A stretch of 64,000 bases of DNA from Pseudolabrys sp. (lineage in GTDB: Bacteria > Pseudomonadota > Alphaproteobacteria > Rhizobiales > Xanthobacteraceae): NCBI GenBank assembly GCA_017849615.1, contig JAFIGS010000017.1:124001-188000 (forward strand), given 5' to 3'. The position numbers and the translations under genes were made by a program. The notes beneath the pieces are model-generated. The model was not told where the DNA came from, searched no databases, and saw only the letters and a list, made by a program, of their open reading frames with translations. Below are positions 1 to 8,525 of the stretch, piece by piece. Each line of letters starts with the position of its first letter. Position 1 is the first letter of the stretch.

Positions 1-459
1 GCCGGCAATTCCGGCGATACTCATGCCGTAGCCGATATAGTCGCGGTAAGGCCCCACCGCTCCGGCCATGGGCATCGATAGAAACACGATGCGCGGATTG
101 ACGGCGGCCACGTCGGCATATTCGAGGCCGAACTTCTTCATCGCCTTAGGCGAGAACGAGTTGGCCATCACATCGGCATGGCGGGCCATATCGAGGATCA
201 CCTCGCGCGCGCCCGGCGCCTTCATGTCGATCGAGACGCTTTTCTTGTTGGTGTTGCGCACGGCGAAATAGCCACTCTCCTCTAGGCTGCGCCTGCCGAC
301 CAACGGCTCGGCGCGGCGCAACTGGTCCGGCCGCGTCCGCGACTCGATCTTGATCACCTCGGCACCGAAGTCGGCGAGGATCTTGGTCGTGAACGGCCCG
401 GCGCCGACCCAGGTGAAGTCGATGACGCGGATGCCCGTGAGAGGAGCTTGCGCGCTCAT
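1..459 (-). CDS. Class III CoA-transferase (CaiB/BaiF family), N-terminal part; gene runs off the left edge
   Basis: The visible 153 codons begin with ATG at 459 and read without a stop to base 1, so the C-terminal part is missing. The N-terminus (LTGIRVIDFTWVGAGPF, then LADFGAEVIKIES) is the Rossmann half of a class III CoA-transferase, which moves CoA between carboxylic acids. The nucleophilic Asp expected near residue 170 lies beyond the edge, so activity cannot be judged. The start overlaps the stop of the upstream gene by 4 bp (ATGA), implying translational coupling. It is the last visible gene of the leftward operon. With its neighbour it could form a two-subunit CoA-transferase of the BbsEF kind, in which only one subunit carries the nucleophile; that is inference. 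Confidence 0.85.
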   Translation of the reverse strand, partial: MSAQAPLTGIRVIDFTWVGAGPFTTKILADFGAEVIKIESRTRPDQLRRAEPLVGRRSLEESGYFAVRNTNKKSVSIDMKAPGAREVILDMARHADVMANSFSPKAMKKFGLEYADVAAVNPRIVFLSMPMAGAVGPYRDYIGYGMSIAGIAG

Positions 460-1661
460 GCCATCGCCTCGTCGGCCAGCGCCATGCGGATCGCTTCGGT
501 CTGCTCGCCCAGCCGCGGCGCGCGCAAGCCGGCGGCCCACGGCGTTTGCGACAGATGATAGGGCGCGCCGGGGCCTCTCAGTTCGGTGCCGTCGATCTCG
601 CCGATGCGGGTGAAGAAGCCGCAGGCGTTGAGATGGGCGTCGTTGAAGACCTCGCGGCTGTCGTTGATTGGTGCGATCGCGATGTGGCGAGCCTGGCCCT
701 GTTCGAACAACTCCTGCTTGCCGCGCGTGGCGGCGAAGGCGGTGAAGATCACGCGAAATTTCGCCTTGTTCTCGGACTTCGCCTTGAAAGCGTTGTCGAA
801 CCATTCCGGCTCACTCAGGCTGGCCGCATCCGGCACGCCGCTCTCTCGCAGCCAAGCGACGACGTCGGACCAGCCGGTGCCGAGCCCGGAGTCGGCGGCG
901 TACAAAAGGACGTAGCCGTCCTTGCACGGATAGATACCGATGCCGGCCTGGCGTTCATCCTCGCCGAGACGCCGCCGCTCGATACCCTTCAGCGTCAGGA
1001 ATTGCGGCGCGGTCTCGGTGCCGAGCGCGACAATTTCCTGCATCGAAACGTCGATGAACTGGCCCCCGCCCACCGCCTCCCGGCCGAGATAGGCGATCAT
1101 GCTCATCACCGCCGCGTATTGCGCGCTGCTGTAGACGGCGAGTTCACCCTCCACCACCAGCGGGCCGCGATCGGCGTAACCGGTGAGCCACGCCATGCCG
1201 CCGGCAGCCATCGCCACCATGTCGTCGCCGGCGTCCTGTGCGCGCGGGCCGCTCTGGCCGAACGGCGTCACGCTGCACCAGACGATATCGGGATTGAGTT
1301 CGCTGACCTGCTCATACGCGATGCCATCGGCCTTTCGCGCGCTTTGCAAGCGGTCGTCGAGAACGATGTCGGCATTGCGCAGCATGCCGCGCAGCAGCGC
1401 GCGGTCGTGCTCCTCGGACAGGTCGAGCACGACGCTTTTCTTGCCGGCGCTCAGATATTGAAAATGCAGGCTGGCATTGTCGTCCCGCCTGTCGCCGAGG
1501 AATGGGCCCTCACGGCGGGCCTCGATGCCGCCTGGCGGCTCGACCATCGTGACGTCGGCCCCGAGATCGGCGAACAGCTTGCTGGCGTAACCCAGAGATT
1601 GCGTGAGATCGAGCACGCGGAGGCCCGCGAGCGCCTTGTTGTCTGTCGTGCCGCCGATCAT
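456..1661 (-). CDS. Class III CoA-transferase family protein lacking the usual nucleophile
   Basis: A 401-residue CaiB/BaiF protein of full family length. Motifs LAGLRVLDLTQSLGYASKLF and LADLGADVTMVEPPGG mark the N-terminal fold, and GQFIDVSMQE the segment after the active site. Gapless alignment of PLVVEGELAVYSSAQYAAV with the usual P-x3-G-x3-A-D-L-x-x-G segment puts Val176 where the catalytic Asp should be. The protein may therefore be the non-catalytic partner in a heteromeric transferase (compare BbsE/BbsF of toluene degradation) or have another role. ATGA overlaps join it to iclR upstream and to the truncated CoA-transferase gene downstream. The substrate is unknown; context suggests a cyclic or branched acid. 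Confidence 0.85.
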   Translation of the reverse strand: MIGGTTDNKALAGLRVLDLTQSLGYASKLFADLGADVTMVEPPGGIEARREGPFLGDRRDDNASLHFQYLSAGKKSVVLDLSEEHDRALLRGMLRNADIVLDDRLQSARKADGIAYEQVSELNPDIVWCSVTPFGQSGPRAQDAGDDMVAMAAGGMAWLTGYADRGPLVVEGELAVYSSAQYAAVMSMIAYLGREAVGGGQFIDVSMQEIVALGTETAPQFLTLKGIERRRLGEDERQAGIGIYPCKDGYVLLYAADSGLGTGWSDVVAWLRESGVPDAASLSEPEWFDNAFKAKSENKAKFRVIFTAFAATRGKQELFEQGQARHIAIAPINDSREVFNDAHLNACGFFTRIGEIDGTELRGPGAPYHLSQTPWAAGLRAPRLGEQTEAIRMALADEAMA

Positions 1662-2398
1662 CCGGTGCCCCCCAGCCGCATGCCGAGCAGGCTCGAGAGC
1701 TGCGCCGCAGCTTCGACCACCATGGCGCGCAGCTTGTCCTCGCGATCGTCGAAACGCCCGCTCGGACCGGTAACGGTGATGCAGTAGGCGTTGCCGTCGT
1801 GGCTGAACACGGGCGCGGCGATAGCGGTCGCACCGCGCACGCGCTCGTTATGGGTGACGGCGTAGCCCTGCTTCTTGATTTTCGCGAGCGCCTTCTTGAG
1901 ACGCGCCTTGTCGACTTCGGTCGGCTTGCCTTGCGACTTGATGACCCGGTCGATCTCGGAGGCCTTCATGCGCGACAGGAACACCTTGCCCGTCGCGCCG
2001 TGCAGCAGCGGCAGGCGCGCGCCCGGCGCGACGATCGACTTGAGCGACGACTTGCTCTCCACCGCGTCGAGACAGACGCGATGATCGCCGTCGAGCATGC
2101 TGATCTCGGCGGTCTCGCCAGTCTTGGCCGCCAGCATTTCCAGATGCGGGTGCGCGATGTCGCGAATGCCCAGAGACTTCTGGGCAATGCTCGCCAGCGT
2201 CATAAGCTTGTGTGATAGCCCATAAGACTGATTTTCAAGCTGGATCAGATAGCCGGCGCCCACCAACGTCGCGAGAATGCGGAACGTGGTCGTCTTCGGC
2301 AGCGAGATAGCCTGCGAGATTTCCTGCAACGACATGCGCGGCTTTTCGTCGCTGAAACACTCCAGCACGGCCAGCGACCTTTGCAGCACCCGTATCAT
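1658..2398 (-). CDS. IclR-family transcriptional regulator
   Basis: A 246-residue protein with an N-terminal winged helix (SLQEISQAISLPKTTTFRIL, about residues 23-42) and a C-terminal IclR effector domain of about 170 residues. An ATG 36 bases further upstream is open, but the start at 2398 overlaps the upstream stop in the ATGA arrangement used throughout this operon, so it is preferred. IclR proteins usually bind small organic or aromatic acids and act on divergent catabolic operons. This gene lies inside the leftward operon, and an IclR-like palindrome (GGAACGCGTTCC) lies in the shared control region at 7138-7149, so it probably controls both the CoA-transferase/ring-opening operon and the ABC-importer operon. 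The effector is unknown. Confidence 0.9.
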   Translation of the reverse strand: MIRVLQRSLAVLECFSDEKPRMSLQEISQAISLPKTTTFRILATLVGAGYLIQLENQSYGLSHKLMTLASIAQKSLGIRDIAHPHLEMLAAKTGETAEISMLDGDHRVCLDAVESKSSLKSIVAPGARLPLLHGATGKVFLSRMKASEIDRVIKSQGKPTEVDKARLKKALAKIKKQGYAVTHNERVRGATAIAAPVFSHDGNAYCITVTGPSGRFDDREDKLRAMVVEAAAQLSSLLGMRLGGTG

Positions 2399-4200
2399 GC
2401 GACTTCTCCATGCGCGGCGGAGCGGCTCGTCCACTCCCGCAGAACGCCGTCGCGATCTGCGCCGGCTTCGCCGATCATCGCACCGGGTACCGGCGGTGTC
2501 AGTGTCAGGGCGTATGGCACCCCCAGAACATTCGCGAAGGCCCCGCCCGATGTCGGCATACGGCGCAGCATGCTCCGCGCGGCCAGTGTTTCATCGGCGA
2601 ACACCTCGCCGAGTTCACGAATGACGATGTCGTCCGCGCCGGCGCGGCACAGCAACCATCGGCCCTTTTCATCGCGCGTCACATCGCCGGCGAAGCTGGC
2701 AGCAGGATATTGCGCGCCCTCCTCCATCAGCCACTGCAGCGCCGCGAGCATCGACACATCGACGTGGTACGCAAAGCCGGTGCGATCACGCAGCCGAAGC
2801 GCGGCGAGGATGCCGAGCACCGCGACATGACCGGACAGAAGATCGGCAATGGAGAAGCCGACCTTGCACGGCGTCGCGCCGCTGCCAACCCGTGTCATAA
2901 TGCCGCTCTCGGCCTGGATCACGGTGTCGAGCGCCGCGTCCTGCGCACCGTGATGGCCATATCCGGAAATCGAGCAGTAGATGAGATGCGGATGGCGGCG
3001 CGCGAGCGCATCGACGCCGAAGCCGAGCTTGTCAAGCGCGCCGGCCTTGAGGTTCTGCACCAGCACATCGGCATGACCGAGCAGCGTATCGAGAACCGCC
3101 CGATCGCCTTCCTCGGACAGATCGAGCATCACCGACCGCTTGCCGGTGTTGTAGTGAGCGAAGTAGCCGCTGATATGGCCGGCACGCGGCGACCAGGTGC
3201 GCGACACCTCGCCGCCCGGCGGCTCGACCTTGACGACGTCGGCGCCGAGGTCGGCGAGCGAGCGGCCGGTGATCGGGCCGGCGGTGAAAGGGCCGATCTC
3301 CACGACCCGGACACCCTTGAGGGGCAGCGCCCCCGCGACTTTCGGCTGACGCGCCGGTTTGCCGGCTCGCGCCGTCGCGATAAGGCCGAAGGGAAGTGCA
3401 CTGCCGCCCTCGCCCGCGCCGGCCGCGATAGCGCCGGCGGGAATGCCGCTCTTCTTCAGCAGCGCCGAAAGTTCGGTCACGCGATGCGTGCGCGTCCACG
3501 CCTCGACCAGCGCATCGACCGCGGCGATATTGGCGCGGCGCGCATTCATGTCGATGAAAGAAGGATCCGCCGCCTTGTCGGCCTGCCCCATGAGACCGAG
3601 CAGCTTCTTCCACTGCGCGTCCGAACTGGTGCAGACCATAATGAAGCCGTCGCTCGCGGCATAAGCGTTCCACGGCGCGCAGATCGAATGGCGCGCGCCC
3701 TCGCGATAGCCGGAGCCCTTGCCGGTCATCGCCTGCGCGATGAAGGTCCCCAGCAGGCTGGCATTGGTGTCCCACAGCGAGGCGTCGATATCCTGCTCCG
3801 GGCCGCCGGCCTCGACGACGCGCAGCGCCGCCAAAATAGCCGCCGCCGCATCGATGCCGGCGAAGATTTCGAGCACCGGCGCCACCACCGGCTGCGGCGG
3901 GCCGTCAGCCAGACCGCTGGTCCCCATCAGACCGCCAAGCGCCTGCATCACGATTTCCGCATCGTCCGCAGCGATCGAGGGATGCCGCAGCGCGCCGGTC
4001 GCCGAGATGAAGCAGCGCACGCCCACCGCGGGCGGCAGCCTCGCATCACGCGCACCAACGTACGCATGCGCTCCGGCGCTGGCCACGTCGCGCACGACGG
4101 TGCCGCCGAGCCGCGCCAACAGACCGGCGCAGACCGCGACCGCGTAACGGCCGTCGCCCTGCACGATCTTGATGCCGCTGAGCGCCGCTTCGGCGTCCAT
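2395..4200 (-). CDS. Tandem-domain class III CoA-transferase (two CaiB-like units in one chain)
   Basis: 601 residues, about 1.5 times normal CaiB length. Residues 1-290 hold a degenerate first unit with a weak N-terminus but a clear C-terminal lobe (about 125-260). A second N-terminal unit starts near residue 292 (LPLKGVRVVEIGPFTAGPI) and runs to the end with a shortened C-terminal lobe. At the nucleophile position the first unit has Glu111 (PVLEIFAG) and the second Asp453 (FSIADLLSG), so only the second looks catalytic. This may be a natural fusion of the catalytic and structural halves of a heteromeric transferase. It overlaps iclR by ATGA and begins 5 bp after the acyl-CoA dehydrogenase gene. 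Confidence 0.85.
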   Translation of the reverse strand: MDAEAALSGIKIVQGDGRYAVAVCAGLLARLGGTVVRDVASAGAHAYVGARDARLPPAVGVRCFISATGALRHPSIAADDAEIVMQALGGLMGTSGLADGPPQPVVAPVLEIFAGIDAAAAILAALRVVEAGGPEQDIDASLWDTNASLLGTFIAQAMTGKGSGYREGARHSICAPWNAYAASDGFIMVCTSSDAQWKKLLGLMGQADKAADPSFIDMNARRANIAAVDALVEAWTRTHRVTELSALLKKSGIPAGAIAAGAGEGGSALPFGLIATARAGKPARQPKVAGALPLKGVRVVEIGPFTAGPITGRSLADLGADVVKVEPPGGEVSRTWSPRAGHISGYFAHYNTGKRSVMLDLSEEGDRAVLDTLLGHADVLVQNLKAGALDKLGFGVDALARRHPHLIYCSISGYGHHGAQDAALDTVIQAESGIMTRVGSGATPCKVGFSIADLLSGHVAVLGILAALRLRDRTGFAYHVDVSMLAALQWLMEEGAQYPAASFAGDVTRDEKGRWLLCRAGADDIVIRELGEVFADETLAARSMLRRMPTSGGAFANVLGVPYALTLTPPVPGAMIGEAGADRDGVLREWTSRSAAHGEVA

Positions 4201-4205
4201 TGCGA

Positions 4206-5360
4206 TCAGCTCCGAAATGCGTCGAGCCCCGTGAGTTCGCGCCCCTGAATGAGCGCGAGGATCTCATTGGTGGCGTCCGGGATCGGCAGCATGCGCACGT
4301 CGCGATACATCGCCTCGAGCTTGGCTTCGCGGCTGATGCCCATGGCGCCATGCACCTGGATCGCCAGCGAAATGGCGTCATGGCAGGCGGTGGTCGCGTA
4401 GCGCTTGGCCATCGCCGAAGTGCCGTTAGCGCGTTCGCCGCGATCGATAGCGTCGAGCGCGTAATAGCAGAGCAGACGGCTGGTGGTGATCGCGGTCTGG
4501 ATGTCGGCGAGGTTTTTCTGAATCAGCTGGAAGCCACCGATGGCCTTGCCGAACTGCTTGCGCATGCCGGCATAGGAAACCGCCGCGTCGAACGCCTTCT
4601 GCGCGAGCTGTGTCGCGGCAAGACCGACCAGCGGACGGTTGCCGTTCCAGGTCAGGGTCAGCACCTTGGCGGCGTCTCCCGCCGAGCCGAGCGCGTTGTT
4701 CCTCGGCGTTTTGGTGTTGTCGAAGAAAACTTCGGCAAGATGGCCCTGGCGCAGCCCGAGCGTCGCGGTTTCCTGGGTCTTGAAGTCCGACGTACCGCGC
4801 TCGCAGACGACACGGCGCATGCGGATCGAACCGTCGGCCTGGGTTTCGCCGCAGGTGACGTTGATGGTGTCGCAGATGGAGGCGTTGGTAATCCAGGCTT
4901 TGCTGCCGTTGATTACCAGCATGTCGCCGTCTTCGCGCACACGGGTTTTGACGCCGCGCGGATCGGAGCCGATATCCGGTTCGGTGGTGCCGGTGCAGCA
5001 GATCTTTTTGCCCTCGAACAGAGGCGTGAGAATGCGCTCGCGCTGGTCCGGCGTGCTTTCGGCATAGATGCGCGCGATGGTGCACTCATGCGCCAGAAGC
5101 GAGATCGCCACCATGGCGGGCAGCTGTTCGAACATCAGGCCGTAGTTCAACATGCTCATGCCGGAGCCGCCGGCCGATTCCGGCAAGCGCGGCGCTGTCA
5201 GCCCCTGGCTCGCCAGCACGCCGTAGATGCGCAGCATCTCTTCCTTCGGCAGCGGGGTATCGGCATCGTTGCGGTCAAGCACCGGCTGGATGTCGCGTTC
5301 CACCATGCGGATGGCGGAATCGCGCACCATGGTCTGTTCGTCGGAAAGTGTGAATTGCAT
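4206..5360 (-). CDS. Acyl-CoA dehydrogenase
   Basis: 384 residues, the normal length for a soluble FAD-dependent acyl-CoA dehydrogenase that forms a 2,3-double bond and passes electrons to electron-transfer flavoprotein. Visible landmarks are the N-terminal helical domain (MQFTLSDEQTMVRDSAIRMV), the middle-domain segment CTGTTEPDIGSDP, and the C-terminal YRDVRMLPIPDATNEI region holding the candidate catalytic Glu. The gene sits between the BadH-like SDR and the tandem CoA-transferase in the leftward operon. In that setting it is a candidate for the cyclohexanecarboxyl-CoA (BadJ-like) oxidation step or its equivalent on a related cyclic or branched substrate. That assignment is inference. Confidence 0.92.
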   Translation of the reverse strand: MQFTLSDEQTMVRDSAIRMVERDIQPVLDRNDADTPLPKEEMLRIYGVLASQGLTAPRLPESAGGSGMSMLNYGLMFEQLPAMVAISLLAHECTIARIYAESTPDQRERILTPLFEGKKICCTGTTEPDIGSDPRGVKTRVREDGDMLVINGSKAWITNASICDTINVTCGETQADGSIRMRRVVCERGTSDFKTQETATLGLRQGHLAEVFFDNTKTPRNNALGSAGDAAKVLTLTWNGNRPLVGLAATQLAQKAFDAAVSYAGMRKQFGKAIGGFQLIQKNLADIQTAITTSRLLCYYALDAIDRGERANGTSAMAKRYATTACHDAISLAIQVHGAMGISREAKLEAMYRDVRMLPIPDATNEILALIQGRELTGLDAFRS

Positions 5361-5374
5361 GTCTTGGTGTCCGA

Positions 5375-6163
5375 TCAGGGCATTACGAAGCCGCCGTTGA
5401 CGCTGAGAACCTGGCCAGTGATCCAGGACGCGTTACGGCTGGCGAGAAAAGCGATGGCGGCGCCGATATCGACCGGCTCGCCGATGCGGCGGGTGGGATA
5501 CATTTTGAGGACGGTCTGCACGCGCTTGGCGTATTTCTCGTCGCCCATCTGCGCGCGCATGCCCTCCTCGCGCTCCTGGCGCAGCTCGGTGTTGGTCGCG
5601 CCCGGCGAGACGACATTGAGCGTAATCCCGTCCTTGCCGGCTTCCTGCGCCACCGACTTCACCAGCGCGATGACGCCGGCCTTGGCCGCGGCGTAATAGG
5701 ACAGCCGCGCCTGGCCGATGCGCGCTGAGTCCGAAGCGAGGCAGATGATGCGGCCGTACTTGCGCGCGCTCATCCCCGGCAAAGCCGCATGAATGACGTT
5801 CATCGGCCCATACAGGCAGACATCGACCATGCGCTTCCAGTCGGCAGGGCCGGAGTCGGCGAACAGCTTGTCGTCGAGCACGGCGGCGCAATTCACCACC
5901 ACCGACAGCGGGCCAAGGTCCTTCTCGACCGCAGCCATCATTGCCTTGACCTGCTCAAGATCGGTGACGTCGGCCTTGAGGCCGGCGGTCCTGGCGCCGC
6001 TGCTCGCGGCAAGCTTATGCGCCGACGCCTTGGCGGCCTCGCCATTGATATCGGCGAGCGCAACATTGCAACCGTCGGCCGCCAGCAGTTCGGCGGCGGC
6101 ATAGCCGATGCCGCGCGCCCCGCCGATGATCAGAACGGTTTGACCCTTGATTCCGTAATCCAC
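5375..6163 (-). CDS. SDR dehydrogenase, BadH-like (3-hydroxyacyl-CoA oxidation)
   Basis: A classical short-chain dehydrogenase of 262 residues: nucleotide-binding GGARGIG near residue 15, VVNCAAVL in place of NNAG, catalytic Ser in CLASDSAR, and YYAAAKAG supplying Tyr and Lys. The GTG start at 6163 follows an AGGGGTC ribosome-binding site; the frame stays open further upstream but that part lies inside the crotonase gene. The ASDSARIGQ...YYAAAKAGVIALVKSVAQE pattern and the C-terminus resemble 2-hydroxycyclohexanecarboxyl-CoA dehydrogenase (BadH), and the next gene upstream is BadI-like. I infer oxidation of a ring hydroxyl on a CoA ester before ring cleavage; a general 3-hydroxyacyl-CoA dehydrogenase is the alternative. 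Confidence 0.88.
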   Translation of the reverse strand: MDYGIKGQTVLIIGGARGIGYAAAELLAADGCNVALADINGEAAKASAHKLAASSGARTAGLKADVTDLEQVKAMMAAVEKDLGPLSVVVNCAAVLDDKLFADSGPADWKRMVDVCLYGPMNVIHAALPGMSARKYGRIICLASDSARIGQARLSYYAAAKAGVIALVKSVAQEAGKDGITLNVVSPGATNTELRQEREEGMRAQMGDEKYAKRVQTVLKMYPTRRIGEPVDIGAAIAFLASRNASWITGQVLSVNGGFVMP

Positions 6164-6204
6164 AACGACCCCTGATTGAAAAAAGCGCCGCCAACCGCGG
6201 TGCG

Positions 6205-7002
6205 TTAGCGCTTGGCGCGATACTGGCGGAAATTCGGCTTCCGCTTTTCCAGGAAGGCGCGGATGCCCTCCATGTTTTCCGTATTGCCGTAGATCGAGGC
6301 GAGCAGTTCGGCGGTCGGGAAATAGGAGCTGTAGAACTCCTGATCGGAGCCGGCATTGAGCGCCAGCTTGGCGATGCGCAGGCTTTGCGGGCTCTTGTCG
6401 AGAATGTCCTGGCACAAGGCATCGACGCGGGCGTCGAGTTCTTCCGGCTCGCAGACCTCGTTGACGAGACCCATGTCGAGCGCCTGCTGCGCGGTGTAAA
6501 GCCGGCAGGTGTAGACCATCTCGCGCGCCTTGCGCTCGCCGACATAGCGGGCGAGCAACTGGCAGGCGCCCCAGATCGGTATGCTGCCGACGCGGGGACC
6601 GGTCTGACCGAATTTGGAATCGCTGGAAGCGACGGAAAGATCGCAAAACAGGTGGATTTCGTTGCCGCCGCCGACGCAATAGCCGCGCACCTTGGCGATC
6701 ACCGGCTTGTCGATCATGCGCATCGCGGTGGACAGCGCGATCAGGCGGCGCATATGGGTGCGACCAACCTCCGGATAGCGCTTGCTCTGATCGCCGACAT
6801 CGCCGCCTGCGCAGAACGCCTTGTCGCCGGCGCCGGAAAGGACGACGACACCGACTTCCGGATCATCGGCCGCAATCGAAATCGCGCGCGTCAGTTCCTC
6901 GTAAGTCTGCGGACGCACCGCGTTACGAACCTTGGGACGATTGATGACGATATTGGCAATGCCGCCCTGCGCTGCGTACGTGATGTCGTCGAACTGAACC
7001 AT
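6205..7002 (-). CDS. Crotonase of the BadI/MenB type (possible ring-opening 2-ketocyclohexanecarboxyl-CoA hydrolase)
   Basis: A 265-residue crotonase starting MVQFDDITYAAQGGIANIVI, close to the BadI start; an ATG 27 bases upstream is also open but has poorer spacing. Oxyanion-hole segments are GDKAFCAGGD and RGYCVGGGNEIHLFCD, followed by FGQTGPRVGS and GERKAREMVYTCRLYTAQQA, the signature of the MenB/BadI branch rather than ordinary enoyl-CoA hydratases. BadI opens the ring of 2-ketocyclohexanecarboxyl-CoA to pimelyl-CoA; MenB makes naphthoate rings, but no menaquinone genes are nearby. With the BadH-like SDR and acyl-CoA dehydrogenase downstream, ring cleavage in alicyclic acid degradation is the best reading. 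It is the first gene of the leftward operon. Confidence 0.85.
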   Translation of the reverse strand: MVQFDDITYAAQGGIANIVINRPKVRNAVRPQTYEELTRAISIAADDPEVGVVVLSGAGDKAFCAGGDVGDQSKRYPEVGRTHMRRLIALSTAMRMIDKPVIAKVRGYCVGGGNEIHLFCDLSVASSDSKFGQTGPRVGSIPIWGACQLLARYVGERKAREMVYTCRLYTAQQALDMGLVNEVCEPEELDARVDALCQDILDKSPQSLRIAKLALNAGSDQEFYSSYFPTAELLASIYGNTENMEGIRAFLEKRKPNFRQYRAKR

Positions 7003-7122
7003 TCCGTTTCCACCCGATATTGCGGTCATTTTCGCTCTGCCATGACCGGCGGTTATCGCACCGTGACGAGAAGTCTTTGGTGCACTCAGACGATCTGAAC
7101 CATTGTTTTTACGCCTGTGGCA

Positions 7123-7149
7123 TCTAGTCCACTAGACGGAACGCGTTCC
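7123..7149. promoter_or_regulatory. Candidate operators in the divergent control region (IclR-type palindrome plus second inverted repeat)
   Basis: The gap 7003-7243 separates two divergent catabolic operons. It holds a perfect 12-bp palindrome GGAACGCGTTCC at 7138-7149, which matches the GGAA-N4-TTCC core typical of IclR-family sites. Beside it, at 7123-7136, is TCTAG-TCCA-CTAGA, a perfect inverted repeat with 4-bp spacing. The remainder is comparatively AT-rich and probably carries both promoters, but I see no -35/-10 pair clear enough to name. The binding protein (the iclR product at 1658-2398) is inferred from family and location. Confidence 0.5.
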
Positions 7150-7243
7150 ACACCATAGAATTCGCTTCGACAGTTTGTCAACGCTCCCGACGATCCGACG
7201 ATAGAAACGGGCATCGCGAGCAAATGCGGAGGAAACCGAGGAC

Positions 7244-8452
7244 ATGTCTTCACTTATCAAGACGGCTGCAGTGACGGTCGCACTCGCCGGCGCGCTCGTG
7301 TCGACGCATGCGGCGGCACAAAATACGATCCGGATTGGAGCGCCGCTGGAGTTGAGCGGTCGTTTCGTTGCTTACGGCGCGCAAGGAAAGCGCGGCGTTG
7401 AAATGGCCGTCGATGTTTATGGTGGAAAGATCGGCGACAAGAAGATCGAGGTTCTGTTCCGCGACGTGCAGAGCAATAACCAGGTCGCGGTGACGGCGTT
7501 CACCGAACTGACACAGCAGGAGAAGGTCGATTTTGTCATCGGCCCGATCGCGTCGGGCATCGTCGCGGCATCCGTTCCCGCTTGGCGTCAGAGCAAGCCG
7601 CTCTGGATCGTTCCCGGATCTTCCTCGACGCAGCTCGAAGAAGCGATGAAGGGAGAACCGCTGTTCTTCCACACCTATCCGTGGGCCTATCAGTATCACG
7701 AAGGCACGGCGAAGGCGCTCGCCGAAGCGATGGGCAAAGGCAAGAAGGTGGCCATCGTTTATTCGGACGGCGCCTATGGCCGCGAGCAATTGCCGTGGGC
7801 CAAGGAGTTTTACACCAAGAATGGCTTTACCGTCGTCGCGACCGAACTCGTTCGCGAAGGCGCCGCCGATCTCAATCCGGTGCTGCAGAAGATTCGCCTG
7901 ACTCGCCCCGACGTGCTCGTCGGCATCGTACAGACCACCGACGGCATTCAGCTGGCCAAGCAAATCCACGTCGCCAAGCTGAACATCCCGGTGCTCGTCG
8001 GCACCGCCTACCCGCAGCTTCAGGAATGGTCACAGGCCACGGGCGAAGCTGCCGACGGCTGGATCGGCGCCACCACCTATCTGCCGGGCATGAAGCGCGC
8101 GGCAGACCCCAAGCTTGCGAAGCTGTTTCCGTCGCTGACCGACTGGGAAGCCGATTTCAAGAAGCGCTACAATCGCGAACCGGAGTTCCTCGACGTCACT
8201 AACTACACCTCGGCGATGATGCTCCTAGTCGCTATCGAGCGCGCCGGCTCGACCGACAAGGACAAGGTTGCCAAGCAACTGACTACGCTGAATATTCAGA
8301 CGATGCTTGGCACCTCCAACTTCGTGCCGACTCCGGGCGGCGCCCTCCATCAGGCGTTCAACGAAATGGTCGTGTTCCAGCGTGTCGGCGAGAAGTTCGT
8401 CGCGCTGTATCCGGCCGACGCCGCGAGCGGCAAACTCAAGCTCAAGCAATAG
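7244..8452 (+). CDS. Periplasmic substrate-binding protein of a branched-chain-amino-acid-type ABC importer
   Basis: 402 residues with a Sec signal peptide (Lys5, hydrophobic core, cleavage after THAAA near residue 25) and a type I periplasmic-binding fold starting NTIRIGAPLELSGRFVAYG. GGAGG is present 5' of the ATG. It is the first gene of the rightward operon and is followed by two permeases and two ATPases, making a complete LivKHMGF-type importer. In Rhodopseudomonas-like bacteria such importers often carry aromatic or alicyclic acids and fatty acids rather than amino acids. Linked CoA-transferases and ring-opening enzymes suggest the same here; the ligand is not visible from sequence. 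Confidence 0.92.
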   Translation: MSSLIKTAAVTVALAGALVSTHAAAQNTIRIGAPLELSGRFVAYGAQGKRGVEMAVDVYGGKIGDKKIEVLFRDVQSNNQVAVTAFTELTQQEKVDFVIGPIASGIVAASVPAWRQSKPLWIVPGSSSTQLEEAMKGEPLFFHTYPWAYQYHEGTAKALAEAMGKGKKVAIVYSDGAYGREQLPWAKEFYTKNGFTVVATELVREGAADLNPVLQKIRLTRPDVLVGIVQTTDGIQLAKQIHVAKLNIPVLVGTAYPQLQEWSQATGEAADGWIGATTYLPGMKRAADPKLAKLFPSLTDWEADFKKRYNREPEFLDVTNYTSAMMLLVAIERAGSTDKDKVAKQLTTLNIQTMLGTSNFVPTPGGALHQAFNEMVVFQRVGEKFVALYPADAASGKLKLKQ

Positions 8453-8525
8453 CCCCTCATGCCGGCCTGCGACGACGTCGCAGGCCGGCCCTTCCGGGTC
8501 GACCTTTTTTCCGGAGCCGATTTTC

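Noticed and set aside
2410-4248. 612-codon plus-strand frame opposite the tandem CoA-transferase
   Set aside because: Shadow frame of a well-supported gene; composition dominated by Arg, His and Ala.
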